Below, piece by piece: positions 1 through 8,361 of a stretch of 64,000 nucleotides of DNA. The notes beneath the pieces were generated by a model. It was not told the DNA's origin. It saw only the letters and a program-made list of their open reading frames with translations, and made no database searches. Positions within the stretch are counted from its first letter, which is position 1; every line of letters begins with the position of its first letter. Source of the DNA: Pseudomonas bohemica (GTDB lineage Bacteria; Pseudomonadota; Gammaproteobacteria; Pseudomonadales; Pseudomonadaceae); contig NZ_NKHL01000115.1 in NCBI RefSeq assembly GCF_002934685.1, positions 160,991 to 224,990 of the forward strand, read 5' to 3'. A program made the translations under genes and the position numbers.

Positions 1-2
1 TG

Positions 3-629
3 CTGGAGCTGATCGACCACTTCAACGCCGAACACATCATGTCGTTTTCATGGGGTGGCGCGGCGGCGCTGGTCGCGCTGGCACACAGGCCAAAGCGTAT
101 CGAGAAAGCCGTGATCAGCTCGTTCTCCCCCGTCATCAACGAGCACATGCACGACTACCTCGTCCAAGGTCAGCGGCACCTTGGGGCGTTCGATCGGTAC
201 GAAGTGGGCACGCTGATCAACAACACCATCGGCAAACACCTGCCGTCGCTGTTCAAGCGCTTCAACTACAAACACGTCAGCTCCCTGGACCTGCACGAAT
301 ACGCGCAGATGCACCACCACATCAACCATGTGCTGGACATCACCACGCAGAACCAGTTGAAGGCCGCCAAACGCATCAACGTGCCGGTGCTATTCATGAA
401 CGGCGAATGGGATGAATACACCGCCGCCCCCGACGCCCGGCTGTTCAGCAACCACATCCGTGATTGCCGCTTCACCACCATCAAAAGCGCCGGACACTTC
501 CTGGACATGGAACACAAGACCGCATGCCTGGACTCGCGCAACGCCCTGATGAACTTCCTTACCCCCACGCCCGAACCCAGCCGAACCCGCTATCGACAGG
601 TACAGACGCACCATGCATTTGCAATCTGA
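3..629 (+). CDS. phaG: PhaG/RhlA-family 3-hydroxyacyl transferase/thioesterase (5' end outside window)
   Basis: An alpha/beta-hydrolase protein of the PhaG/RhlA family, which draws (R)-3-hydroxyacyl groups from ACP-bound fatty-acid intermediates toward polyhydroxyalkanoate or hydroxyalkanoyl lipids in the cytoplasm. The frame is already open at base 3 (LELIDHFNAEH), so an internal ATG at 39 is not the true start; about 208 C-terminal residues of a protein usually near 295 are visible. The nucleophile elbow reads SFSWGGAA, the late acidic residue lies in NGEWDEY and the catalytic His in SAGHFLDME. The segment matches my memory of Pseudomonas PhaG closely. PhaG and RhlA are hard to separate from a C-terminal part alone; no rhlB follows, which favours PhaG. 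Confidence 0.85.
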   Translation: MELIDHFNAEHIMSFSWGGAAALVALAHRPKRIEKAVISSFSPVINEHMHDYLVQGQRHLGAFDRYEVGTLINNTIGKHLPSLFKRFNYKHVSSLDLHEYAQMHHHINHVLDITTQNQLKAAKRINVPVLFMNGEWDEYTAAPDARLFSNHIRDCRFTTIKSAGHFLDMEHKTACLDSRNALMNFLTPTPEPSRTRYRQVQTHHAFAI

Positions 630-649
630 CCGTGATGGTCTCAAGGAAC

Positions 650-696
650 GGATTCATTCGCCCTCGGGCCGCCCAAAGCCACCGGCGAATGAATCC
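650..696. repeat. Inverted repeat downstream of phaG, possible terminator
   Basis: Perfect 13-base arms GGATTCATTCGCC (650-662) and GGCGAATGAATCC (684-696) enclose a 21-base GC-rich loop, 20 bases after the phaG stop. There is no strong T-run on either side, so it may be an RNA-stabilising or REP-like hairpin rather than a classical intrinsic terminator. Confidence 0.5.
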
Positions 697-794
697 CAAG
701 CCTTTCTGTAACCCTCGAATTCCCCCGCGCGACATTTAACGCTTCAATTCACCGCCCGCATCTGGTACAACGTCAGCCGCTGAAAGCGTCAAAA

Positions 795-868
795 GCGGGT
801 GTCGTATAATGGCATTACTCCAGCTTCCCAAGCTGATAACGAGGGTTCGATTCCCTTCACCCGCTCCA
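795..868 (+). tRNA. tRNA-Gly (anticodon CCC)
   Basis: A 74-base cloverleaf with encoded CCA. The acceptor stem GCGGGTG (795-801) pairs with CACCCGC (858-864), followed by T and CCA. The anticodon loop is TTCCCAA, giving CCC, and the T arm carries GGTTCGATTCC. It closely resembles the glycine CCC tRNA of E. coli. It stands alone between phaG and the lipoprotein frame; no integrase lies next to it. Confidence 0.95.
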
Positions 869-999
869 GCCCCTCCCTTCTGAACAAATCCCTTCCCGAT
901 CGATAAACGCCAGGCCTGTTGCGTGCATGGATTTGTCTCGGGCGTTTTCCGCTCATTTATCTTCTTTCATTCAATCGACAAATGCGGCCGCCACGTCCT

Positions 1000-1140
1000 T
1001 CATGGGCAGTCAGGCTGGTTGGGTGGGTCCATCGAGCAGTTGAAATCCGGCCCGGTTTTTACCGGTCGATAGGGGCCGGGCTGCGAATAGGCGCTGCAGC
1101 CGACGAGGCAGAGTATCCCTACAAGTGCGATGAGTTTAAT
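1000..1140 (-). CDS. Small lipoprotein (46 aa) with a non-canonical start codon
   Basis: Reading leftward from 1140, the frame encodes 46 residues starting KLIALVGILCLVGCS, a textbook short lipoprotein signal with lipobox LVGC. A short Pro/Asp/Asn-rich tail with two more cysteines ends in PDCP. No ATG, GTG or TTG lies upstream in frame; the only plausible initiators are ATT (1140-1138) or ATC (1143-1141). An AGGGAG Shine-Dalgarno sits at 1157-1152, 8-11 bases away. The product is probably a small outer-membrane-anchored lipoprotein of unknown role. Either it starts at a rare ATT/ATC or the start codon has been lost by mutation. The lipoprotein signature is clear; expression is uncertain. Confidence 0.55.
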   Translation of the reverse strand: MKLIALVGILCLVGCSAYSQPGPYRPVKTGPDFNCSMDPPNQPDCP

Positions 1141-1338
1141 GATCGGTAATGCTCCCTGAGCATAATTCGGCGATGTATACCGTGACCGAAAGACTGGCTT
1201 TTGACCAGCACCAGAAATCAGATCGATAACGAGCTACCAGCCCTGCTAGCTTTTATCGAGATACCCCCGATCACTTCTTTTCGCTTCTTCAGATATCCCA
1301 TACGCGCGTAGCGTAGACCCACCTGAAATCACTCGGCG

Positions 1339-2562
1339 ATGAAGATGGAAAAGGCCCACTCAACCACTCACCACCCCGCACCTCAAATCCAATCCCACAA
1401 CACCAGATGGGGCATCGTGTCAGGGTTTTCCGCGAGTCTTGTCGGCATTGGGCTGGCGCGGTTTGCATATACACCGTTGCTGCCGGCGATCGTCGATGCA
1501 GACTGGTTCGATTCGTCGAAAGCGGCGTATCTGGGCGCAGCGAATCTGGCGGGGTATCTGGTGGGTGCCTTGGCGGGTCAGGTAATGGCTCAGAAGTCGT
1601 CTACGGCGTTGACGTTGAGAGCCATGATGCTGCTGGCGAGCGTGGCATTTCTGGCCTGTGCTTTTCCGGTCTCCTACCTGTGGTTCTTTTTCTGGCGTCT
1701 GCTCTCGGGGATTTCGGGAGGCGCTTTGATGGTGCTCGCCGCGCCTGCGGTGTTGGCGTACGTCTCGCCGTCGAAAAGAGGCTTGGCGGGTGGGGTGATT
1801 TTTATGGGTGTGGGGGTCGGTATCGCGGCGTCGGGCACGCTGGTCCCGCTGTTGTTGCAACAGGGTCTGCGGCAGACGTGGCTGGGCCTGGGTGTGATTT
1901 CCCTATTGTTTACCGCGATTGCCTGGAAGGGTTGGCCGAAGCAGGCGGCCGCGCCAGCGCAGGCGAGCCAGCATCCGCGCAAATCGAAGAATCACACGCT
2001 AAAAGCCCTGTATGCCGAGTACGCGCTGAACGCGGCGGGCTGGGTGCCGCACATGATTTTTCTTGTGGCGTTCGTTGCTCATGGATTGGGCAAAGGGCTT
2101 GAGGTTGGGGCACAGTATTGGGTGCTGTTCGGCGTCGGGGCGACCTTGGGACCGTTGCTGGCCGGGGTGCTGGCGGATCGGGTAGGTTTCGGGCTCGCAC
2201 TGCGCCTATCGTTCATTCTGGAGGGAATGTGCGTGTGCATTCCGGCGCTCGGTGTTGGCACCCCATGGTTGATAATGTCGAGCATTGTGGTCGGCGCGTT
2301 CGTGACCGGGACGGTGCCATTGGTGCTCGGCCGGGTTCAGGAATTACTGGCGCATCACCCGGTTCAGCAAAGCGCCGCATGGCGCAAGGCAACGGTTGGT
2401 TTTGCGCTGTTCCAGGCGACGGCGGCGTACGGGTTTTCGTATCTGTTTTCGTTCAGTGGCGGCAATTATGGGCTGCTGTTCATGATCGGCACCGGGGCAA
2501 TCGCGTTGGCTTTTCTGATCGACCTGGTTGCAGCAAAGCATTCGGACAAGTCCGCCGCCTGA
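1339..2562 (+). CDS. MFS transporter, YbfB/YjiJ type
   Basis: A 407-residue, 12-helix major-facilitator permease of the inner membrane. After a short polar N-terminus, the first helix has the family pattern GIGLARFAYTPLLPAI. Helices 2-3 read AANLAGYLVGALAGQ and the 6-7 loop is basic (PRKSKNHTLK). This resembles the uncharacterised YbfB/YjiJ branch; the substrate cannot be inferred. It is convergent with the LysR gene, with one base between the two stop codons. ATG at 1345 is an alternative start because no strong ribosome site distinguishes them. Confidence 0.8.
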   Translation: MKMEKAHSTTHHPAPQIQSHNTRWGIVSGFSASLVGIGLARFAYTPLLPAIVDADWFDSSKAAYLGAANLAGYLVGALAGQVMAQKSSTALTLRAMMLLASVAFLACAFPVSYLWFFFWRLLSGISGGALMVLAAPAVLAYVSPSKRGLAGGVIFMGVGVGIAASGTLVPLLLQQGLRQTWLGLGVISLLFTAIAWKGWPKQAAAPAQASQHPRKSKNHTLKALYAEYALNAAGWVPHMIFLVAFVAHGLGKGLEVGAQYWVLFGVGATLGPLLAGVLADRVGFGLALRLSFILEGMCVCIPALGVGTPWLIMSSIVVGAFVTGTVPLVLGRVQELLAHHPVQQSAAWRKATVGFALFQATAAYGFSYLFSFSGGNYGLLFMIGTGAIALAFLIDLVAAKHSDKSAA

Positions 2563-2563
2563 C

Positions 2564-3463
2564 TCAAGCCAGCTGCCTGACGTTAAGGGACCGGGCCTCG
2601 CTTTCTGCATGCACGCTGTCGAGAAAGGTCGCCAGGGCACTGGAGAAATGGCCATCGATGCGTCGCACGAAAACCGTTTCGACCTGGGCAAACACCGACG
2701 GGATTTCGTGAACGGCGATCAGTCCTTCCCGCCAGGCAGTGGCGACGACGCCTCTGGGCAGCAGCGTGACGCCGACACCCGCCGAGACACAGGCGATGAT
2801 TGCATCGATAGATCCGAACTCCAGCGGCTCGGGTGCGAGCATACCCAAGCTCGCCAACAGCGCATCCAGACGCTGACGATAAGAACAGCCCACGCGAAAC
2901 ACCACAGTCTTCAGCTGAGTAATCGCCTTTACCGCTTCCAGCGCGCGAACGGCGCGGGAGGTCACCAGGACCAGTTCTTCATGGAACACGGTTTCGACTT
3001 GCAACTCGGGATGGCTGACGGGCCCGGCGACGAACGCGCCTTCGAGCTTACACTCGACAACCCCCTGAATCAGGCTGCTGGTGGTGCCGGTGCGTACCAG
3101 GGGGCGAACGTCGGGGTATGCTTGGGCGAAGCGCGCGATCAGCAGCGGCAGGCGAAGTGCGAGCGTGGTTTCCAAGGTGCCGATTTCCAGCACGCCAGAG
3201 GGTTTCCCATCATCGCGGGCAGCGGCCGATGCGTCTGAAAGGAGTTTGGAGAGCCTTGCGGCGTAAGGCAGGACGCGTCTGCCGGCCGGGGTGATCTGCA
3301 CGCCCTTTGCGCTGCGCTGAAACAATGAAACACCGAGTTCGTCTTCCAGCGAGCGGATCCTCGAGGAGACATTGGACTGCACCGTATTAAGCTCAACGGC
3401 GGCTTTGTTCATGCTGCCGTGCCGGGCTACGGCGTCGATGACTTTGAGATCGATCACGTCCAT
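2564..3463 (-). CDS. LysR-family transcriptional regulator
   Basis: A 299-residue LysR-type DNA-binding regulator. The N-terminal winged helix-turn-helix (about residues 1-60) contains AVARHGSMNKAAVELNTVQSNVSSRIRSLEDELGV in two overlapping stretches, and a LysR substrate-binding domain follows to the C-terminus. I start at MDVIDLKVIDAV (3463); the open frame runs 24 codons further upstream, but those residues are outside the family pattern. It ends against the convergent MFS gene, so it is not in the usual divergent arrangement. Two palindromes just upstream of the start could be its own operators. The effector is unknown. Confidence 0.9.
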   Translation of the reverse strand: MDVIDLKVIDAVARHGSMNKAAVELNTVQSNVSSRIRSLEDELGVSLFQRSAKGVQITPAGRRVLPYAARLSKLLSDASAAARDDGKPSGVLEIGTLETTLALRLPLLIARFAQAYPDVRPLVRTGTTSSLIQGVVECKLEGAFVAGPVSHPELQVETVFHEELVLVTSRAVRALEAVKAITQLKTVVFRVGCSYRQRLDALLASLGMLAPEPLEFGSIDAIIACVSAGVGVTLLPRGVVATAWREGLIAVHEIPSVFAQVETVFVRRIDGHFSSALATFLDSVHAESEARSLNVRQLA

Positions 3464-3474
3464 TGCTATACCTG

Positions 3475-3510
3475 CTATTTCAAATAGTGATGACCAGCCT
3501 GGCTGGTCAT
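3475..3510. promoter_or_regulatory. Two adjacent palindromes upstream of the LysR gene
   Basis: CTATTTCAAATAG (3475-3487) is a 13-base palindrome with one central base. ATGACCAGCC-T-GGCTGGTCAT (3490-3510) is a 21-base palindrome with perfect 10-base arms. Both lie within 50 bases of the LysR start at 3463. The second also fits the loose LysR T-N11-A form. Autoregulatory sites are the simplest reading. Confidence 0.5.
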
Positions 3511-3719
3511 TTCTTTTTGAGATTAAGCCTGGCAATGATCAATCACAAGACTACGCGTGCGCCTGGCATTTGGGCCGGACGCACGCGCATTCGTTTTGCA
3601 GGCATCAGATCAGAACAGGTAAAGGCAGGTGACAACCCAGGCGCTGCGCTTGGCGCGCCGTCATCAGTATCGCTCTTCACGGCAACCGACAGCGGCAAGG
3701 CCTGCGTGGCGTCTGTGGC

Positions 3720-3962
3720 TCAATGCCTGGTTTTCGCGTTCACATCAGGCACGTTCTTCTGCGCCGATGTGTCACCACCTGCCGCTCTCATCGCCGTACG
3801 CTCCTTATAAGCAGGAAGTGACGCAGCAAATGCCATGGCCTCCTCGCGCGTCTGGAACGAACCAAGTCGGTCGTGATGGGTACAGACCCGCCATGGGCCG
3901 TTGTTGACGTTGATCACGTCGTAGCCATTGAGATGCGTTTTGCTGAGCATCGCGTTGTGCAT
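3720..3962 (-). CDS. Small DUF2188-like protein
   Basis: An 80-residue protein. Residues about 10-45 read YDVINVNNGPWRV...GSFQTREEAMAFAASL, the pattern of DUF2188-type small proteins: a beta hairpin around a Trp, then a helix starting T-EEA. The C-terminal third is polar and probably unstructured. The start at 3962 is set by GGGGAGGT seven bases upstream; the open frame extends 6 codons further without support. It stands alone and no function is known to me. Confidence 0.65.
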   Translation of the reverse strand: MHNAMLSKTHLNGYDVINVNNGPWRVCTHHDRLGSFQTREEAMAFAASLPAYKERTAMRAAGGDTSAQKNVPDVNAKTRH

Positions 3963-4061
3963 GGGTACCTCCCCTCTCATTAAAGAGAGTGTTATGGGTT
4001 GTTTCCTCGAAAACCTTACACCCGATAACGGTCATGTGAATGACCGGTGGACAGAAGGTAC

Positions 4062-4289
4062 TCAAGGTTTCAGAGGTATTTCTTCGTCTTTCTCGGACAG
4101 GCTTTTGCCGTCGTCCGGGTGTTTCCAGGTCTGGGGCGGCGGGGTTTCGGGATCCTCGTCCGCAGAGTTTTCGACCCGCTGGAACTCTTGCGCCTGACGC
4201 TCGGCAACGCGGCCGCGCGTGGTTTCCATGGGATTTGGATTGGGGCCGGGGCTTTGCGCGGCGGGGGTATTCACTGGCTCGGTTGTCAT
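4062..4289 (-). CDS. Small acidic/proline-rich protein of unknown function
   Basis: A 75-residue hydrophilic, Pro/Glu-rich protein without cysteines, signal peptide or membrane segment, so probably cytoplasmic and disordered. An ATG at 4289 follows GAGAGG at good spacing; a GTG two codons upstream is less likely. The C-terminus is rich in Lys, Asp and Glu (SLSEKDEEIPLKP). I do not recognise a family. Codon use looks like a genuine gene rather than noise. Confidence 0.5.
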   Translation of the reverse strand: MTTEPVNTPAAQSPGPNPNPMETTRGRVAERQAQEFQRVENSADEDPETPPPQTWKHPDDGKSLSEKDEEIPLKP

Positions 4290-4391
4290 ATGCACCTCTC
4301 AGCGAACCGGATTTTAGGGTTCATGGATTAGAGAAGGAGGTGTCCCACGGGTTCGAAATATCTGCCGGGCGGTGGATCGCAGGACGTGTCG

Positions 4392-4420
4392 TTGACAAGC
4401 CCAGCCCGTGTTTCTATAAG
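4392..4420 (+). promoter_or_regulatory. Sigma-70-type promoter for the DUF4917 gene
   Basis: TTGACA (4392-4397) and TATAAG (4415-4420) are separated by exactly 17 bases. This would start transcription near 4427, giving a leader of about 44 bases before the ATG at 4471. It is one of the best -35/-10 matches in the window. Confidence 0.7.
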
Positions 4421-4470
4421 TCCACTGCGTTCTGGCCTCGGTCAGTACCTTCACCTGAAAGCGAAGCGAG

Positions 4471-5505
4471 ATGATGGAATTCACTGACTTTGATACCGAA
4501 CTTGCCGACTGGAACCTGCTGCAGACGACCCACCCCTGCTCCGGGTTGCTGTTGGGCAATGGCGCAAGCCTGGCGGTTTGGAAAAACTTCGCCTACGACT
4601 CGCTGTTCGAACTGGCGCAAACCACTCGCAACAAGCCGCTGAGCCCGACCGAGCTTGCGCTGTTCAAGTCGATGGACACCGAGAACTTCGAGCCGGTGCT
4701 CAGCGGCTTGAAGGTTGCGATGCGGGTGAATGCAGCATTGACCATCAGTTCCTCGTCGCCGCGCAATCGCTATTTCGCCATCAAGGAAGCCTTGATTCAT
4801 GGCATCCGCTCGGCGCACATTCCCTGGCGATTGATGGAGGCGTCGAGCATCGCCCACATCAGCAAAGCGCTGAGCCAGTACGCGACGGTCTATTCGACCA
4901 ATTACGATCTGCTTGCCTACTGGGCCGTGATGCACGGTGCGCAGCCGTTCGACGATCTGTTCGACGAAGATGCTGAATTCAACCTGCATCGCACCGCTAG
5001 TCACGCGACGCGCATCCTTTATCTGCACGGCGGCATGCATCTGGTGAAAAACTTCGACGGTACTGCGCGCAAGCTGCAGTCATCGGCAAGCACTCTGCTG
5101 GGCAGTTTCGCCGTCAACGCGCTGGAAGATGTTCCGCTGTTCGTCTGCGAAGGCCGCAGCGAGGACAAGATGAAGATCATCCGCAGCTCGGACTACTTGT
5201 CGTTCTGCCATGCGCAGCTGGCACAGCACCAGGGTGCCCTGTGTGTCTTTGGCCACGGGCTGGGTAAACAGGATCGACATATTCTGAACGCCGTGCTCCA
5301 GGCGCGACCGAAGACGCTGGCCATCTCCGTTCTGCCCCGTAGCGAAGCGTTCATTCAGCACCGCAAGCGACATTACAGCGCGCTGTTCGAGGGGCAGAAT
5401 ATCGAGCTGAAGTTCTTCGATGCTACGACCCATCCGCTCGGGGATCCGACGTTGTCAGTATCGGTGGCGCGATTGAAGGAGACGGTGGAGCAGAAGAAGG
5501 GTTGA
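4471..5505 (+). CDS. DUF4917 family, SIR2-like fold protein
   Basis: A 344-residue soluble protein. It carries the hallmarks of a SIR2-like Rossmann fold: LLLGNGAS (about 26-33), STNYD (142-146), YLHGG (184-188) and FGHGLGKQDRHI (260-271). In SIR2-like NADases the Asn of the TNYD motif and the His of the HG motif are catalytic, and both are present. I assign it to DUF4917 from this pattern; its biochemical role is unknown to me. It is monocistronic, with its own promoter and terminator. It could be an NAD-binding or NAD-cleaving enzyme, possibly in phage defence, but nothing nearby proves this. There are two ATGs in a row at 4471 and 4474. Confidence 0.75.
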   Translation: MMEFTDFDTELADWNLLQTTHPCSGLLLGNGASLAVWKNFAYDSLFELAQTTRNKPLSPTELALFKSMDTENFEPVLSGLKVAMRVNAALTISSSSPRNRYFAIKEALIHGIRSAHIPWRLMEASSIAHISKALSQYATVYSTNYDLLAYWAVMHGAQPFDDLFDEDAEFNLHRTASHATRILYLHGGMHLVKNFDGTARKLQSSASTLLGSFAVNALEDVPLFVCEGRSEDKMKIIRSSDYLSFCHAQLAQHQGALCVFGHGLGKQDRHILNAVLQARPKTLAISVLPRSEAFIQHRKRHYSALFEGQNIELKFFDATTHPLGDPTLSVSVARLKETVEQKKG

Positions 5506-5521
5506 GCCCTCCACTTATAGC

Positions 5522-5544
5522 AAAGCCGCGTGAAGGCGGCTTTT
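5522..5544 (+). terminator. Intrinsic terminator of the DUF4917 gene
   Basis: Arms AAAGCCGC (5522-5529) and GCGGCTTT (5536-5543) enclose a 6-base loop followed by a short T-run, 16 bases after the stop codon. Confidence 0.8.
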
Positions 5545-5658
5545 ATCGGCAACTGGCAGAACTTGCATCGCCCGGCTGCGCTGCCGGATCAACCTCAATC
5601 GAAGAACCCAGACTCCTTTCAGCTTTCTGACGCTTCCAATCTTCCCAACCCACCGTTT

Positions 5659-5889
5659 TTACTCGTTACTTTCCGCCAACGCCCCCACCACGACCTTGTC
5701 GCGCCCCGCTGTCTTGCTGACGTCGGAAGTCGCCGATTCAGTCGACAGCCGGACGCTGCTGAGGGAAGCAAGACGCTCGCTGCTGGTCGATCTGACCACG
5801 CTCGTCGACCACTGAGCCGCTACGGTCGCCAGCCACGCGAAAACGAACACAACGACACCTTGCAACGCCCACTTTCCAATGACCGACAT
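5659..5889 (-). CDS. Small single-pass membrane protein, unknown
   Basis: A 76-residue protein with an N-terminal membrane helix (WALQGVVVFVFAWLATVAA, about residues 8-26). A Ser/Thr/Arg-rich tail (TSSERLASLSSVRLSTES) probably lies outside the cytoplasmic membrane. The start at 5889 follows AGGAG with good spacing; the open frame runs 22 codons further up without a ribosome site. There is no Cys or lipobox. I do not recognise the family, and the gene stands alone between convergent and divergent neighbours. Confidence 0.55.
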   Translation of the reverse strand: MSVIGKWALQGVVVFVFAWLATVAAQWSTSVVRSTSSERLASLSSVRLSTESATSDVSKTAGRDKVVVGALAESNE

Positions 5890-6139
5890 GATAGTTCTCC
5901 TGGCTGAATGCGATGGCAGCAATTTGACCTTCAAACTGTTGCAGGAAGATGGCATTCAAGTTCCGCACCAACATCTGTGAGCAAATCACGCGTTGCAAAA
6001 AAATCCTCGGAAACGGCGTTTCCCCCCTGAAAGCAAAGTGTACGGTTGATTCTATCGGTAGCTGTTAAGGGGCATGTCCAGCAATCTGTGGCTGAATGAA
6101 TGCCCTCTTTCCATCCATAACAACAAGGCACGATTGAAC

Positions 6140-7039
6140 ATGGCCTCTCGCGAAAATACCGGCATGGCCCTCGGACTGATCGGGGTGGTGATCTTCAGCC
6201 TGACCCTGCCCATGACCCGCATCGTCGTTCAGGAGATCCACCCACTGCTCAACGGTCTGGGCCGGGCGTTGTTCGCGGCGATTCCTGCGGCAGCGCTGTT
6301 GCTGTGGCGTCGCGAGAAGCGGCCAACCCGGGCGCAGTTCAAGGCGCTGATGGTCGTGGCACTGGGCGTGATCATCGGCTTTCCGGTGCTCTCAGCCTGG
6401 GCAATGAAAACCCTGCCGGCTTCCCACGGCGCACTGGTCAACGGGCTGCAACCTTTGCTAGTGGCGATCTATGCGGCATGGTTGTCCCACGAACGTCCTT
6501 CCAGGGCATTCTGGCTATGTGCGGCAATGGGCAGCGTGTTGGTCCTTGGGTACGCACTGATCAGCGGCGCGGGCAATCTGCAGGCCGGTGACCTGCTGAT
6601 GGTCGGTGCAGTGGCGGTGGGCGGACTGGGCTATGCCGAGGGCGGCAGGCTGGCGAAGCTGATGGGTGGCTGGCAGGTGATCTGCTGGGCACTGGTGCTT
6701 TCGGCTCCGGTGCTGATCATCCCGGTCGTTTATCTGGCCTCCCAGCACCAAGGGCCGATTTCCGCGAGCGCCTGGTGGGCGTTCGCATATGTCTCGCTGT
6801 TTTCCCAGTTCATCGGCTTCTTCGCCTGGTATGCAGGGCTGGCGTTGGGCGGGATCGCGCGGGTCAGTCAAATCCAGTTGGTGCAGTTGTTCTTCACCAT
6901 GGCGTTTTCGGCGCTGTTCTTCGGCGAACATATCGACCCGATCACCTGGATCTTTGCCGCAGCGGTCGTGGTGACGCTGGCCATCGGCCGCAAGACTGCA
7001 GTCATCGCCCCCAAGCCCGTCGTGGCAACGCGGACCTAA
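6140..7039 (+). CDS. EamA/DMT-family transporter
   Basis: A 299-residue drug/metabolite transporter with ten predicted helices arranged as two EamA repeats (about 5-135 and 155-290). The first helix reads GLIGVVIFSLTLPMTRIV and the second repeat ends AAAVVVTLAIGRKTA. Such proteins export amino acids or metabolites across the inner membrane; the substrate is not predictable here. I start at MASREN (6140); upstream in-frame codons to 6074 lack family character. Its last four bases overlap the convergent methyltransferase gene. Confidence 0.85.
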   Translation: MASRENTGMALGLIGVVIFSLTLPMTRIVVQEIHPLLNGLGRALFAAIPAAALLLWRREKRPTRAQFKALMVVALGVIIGFPVLSAWAMKTLPASHGALVNGLQPLLVAIYAAWLSHERPSRAFWLCAAMGSVLVLGYALISGAGNLQAGDLLMVGAVAVGGLGYAEGGRLAKLMGGWQVICWALVLSAPVLIIPVVYLASQHQGPISASAWWAFAYVSLFSQFIGFFAWYAGLALGGIARVSQIQLVQLFFTMAFSALFFGEHIDPITWIFAAAVVVTLAIGRKTAVIAPKPVVATRT

Positions 7040-8253
7040 CCGAGAAGCCCATCTGCCTGAAGCAACGTCTCCAGGCACTGTTCCTGAATGTTGTAGAAGA
7101 CTTTCAGTTCCTGGATCTTCGCCAGCAACTCGGCAGGATCGGCTGGTGTTGCACGTTTCACCGCCAGGATCATCTTGTTCTTGTTGGTGTGCTCCAACGA
7201 AATGAACTCGAACACCTTGGTCTCGTAACCGCAGGCTTCCAGCAGCAGCGCGCGCAAGGCATCGGTGACCATTTCCGCCTGCTGGCCCATGTGCAGACCA
7301 TATTGCAGCATCGGCTTGAGCAGCGTCGGGCTCTGGATCTGCAAACGTATCTGTTTGTGGCAGCACGGCGAGCACATGATGATCGAGGCCCCGGAACGAA
7401 TACCGGTATGAATGGCGTAGTCCGTGGCGATATCGCATGCATGAAGCGCGATCATCACGTCAAGTTCACTGGGCGCCACCGAACGCACATCGCCGCATTT
7501 GAACACCAGCCCCGGATGCTCCAGCCGCCCCGCCGCGCTGTTGCACAGGGTGACCATGTCCTCACGCAGTTCGACGCCGGTCACATTGCCCTCGGCCTGC
7601 AGGGTGTTGCGCAGGTAGTCGTGAATGGCGAAAGTCAGATAGCCCTTGCCCGAGCCAAAGTCTGCGACGGTCACTGGCTTGTCGAGCTTGATGGGCGAAG
7701 TCGCCAGGGCGTGCGAAAACACTTCAATGAATTTATTGATCTGCTTCCACTTGCGCGACATGGCCGGAATCAGCTCATGCTGCTGGTTGGTCACGCCCAG
7801 ATCGGTGAGGAATGGGCGGCTCAACTCCAGATAGCGTTTTTTCTCTCGATCATGCCCGGCCGAGGGCGCTTCACGCTCCTGCTGTGATTTATTGCGGAAC
7901 AGCGTGCTTTTGCCCTTCTTGCCGAACTCCAGCTGCACTTCGTCGGTGAGCGAGAGCAAATGGGCGTTCTTGAAGGATTCGGGCAACAGACTGGCGATCA
8001 GCTCCTGTGCCTGGGCGAGGGGATGATTCTTGGTGATGTCGCGCGTCTTGTAGCGGTACACGAAGGACAGGCACGGCTGGTTCTTGATCGTGGTGGGCTT
8101 GATGATGATCCGCTGCAGCTCCGCTTCGCTGCCGACATATTTGGCCAGTACCAGCTTGATCAGCGAGTTCTGCGTCAGGCAGGTGTCGAGCAGGCTCAGG
8201 AACTGGGCGCGGTGATCCTGCGCTGACGGGGCGGCGGGTGCAGTGGCGGACAT
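7036..8253 (-). CDS. Class I SAM-dependent methyltransferase (Methyltransf_32 type)
   Basis: A 405-residue cytoplasmic protein. The C-terminal half is a Rossmann methyltransferase: the SAM loop DFGSGKGY at 198-205, acidic residue in TGVELRED, then HACDIATD (271-278) and a Cys motif SPCCHK (295-300). These features are typical of the Methyltransf_32 group related to eukaryotic METTL25-like proteins. The N-terminal 150 residues are a separate domain that may bind the substrate, which is unknown. I start at MSATAPAAP (8253); the open frame extends 29 codons upstream with little support. Confidence 0.75.
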   Translation of the reverse strand: MSATAPAAPSAQDHRAQFLSLLDTCLTQNSLIKLVLAKYVGSEAELQRIIIKPTTIKNQPCLSFVYRYKTRDITKNHPLAQAQELIASLLPESFKNAHLLSLTDEVQLEFGKKGKSTLFRNKSQQEREAPSAGHDREKKRYLELSRPFLTDLGVTNQQHELIPAMSRKWKQINKFIEVFSHALATSPIKLDKPVTVADFGSGKGYLTFAIHDYLRNTLQAEGNVTGVELREDMVTLCNSAAGRLEHPGLVFKCGDVRSVAPSELDVMIALHACDIATDYAIHTGIRSGASIIMCSPCCHKQIRLQIQSPTLLKPMLQYGLHMGQQAEMVTDALRALLLEACGYETKVFEFISLEHTNKNKMILAVKRATPADPAELLAKIQELKVFYNIQEQCLETLLQADGLLG

Positions 8254-8361
8254 CGGGTGAAGCCTCGGGCAGCGGAAAATGCGAGGGCGATATTTTAGGC
8301 GGGTTGCGGGGTTGAGGTGGACATAAATATTTACTACCACAATCCCGTAGATCGGATTCCT

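Noticed and set aside
795..868. tRNA-Gly as an attachment site for a genomic island
   Set aside because: No integrase, no second copy of its 3' end and no mobile genes follow within the window.
919..1149. 76-codon + strand frame after the tRNA
   Set aside because: No ribosome site or family pattern; the opposite strand holds a clear lipoprotein signal.
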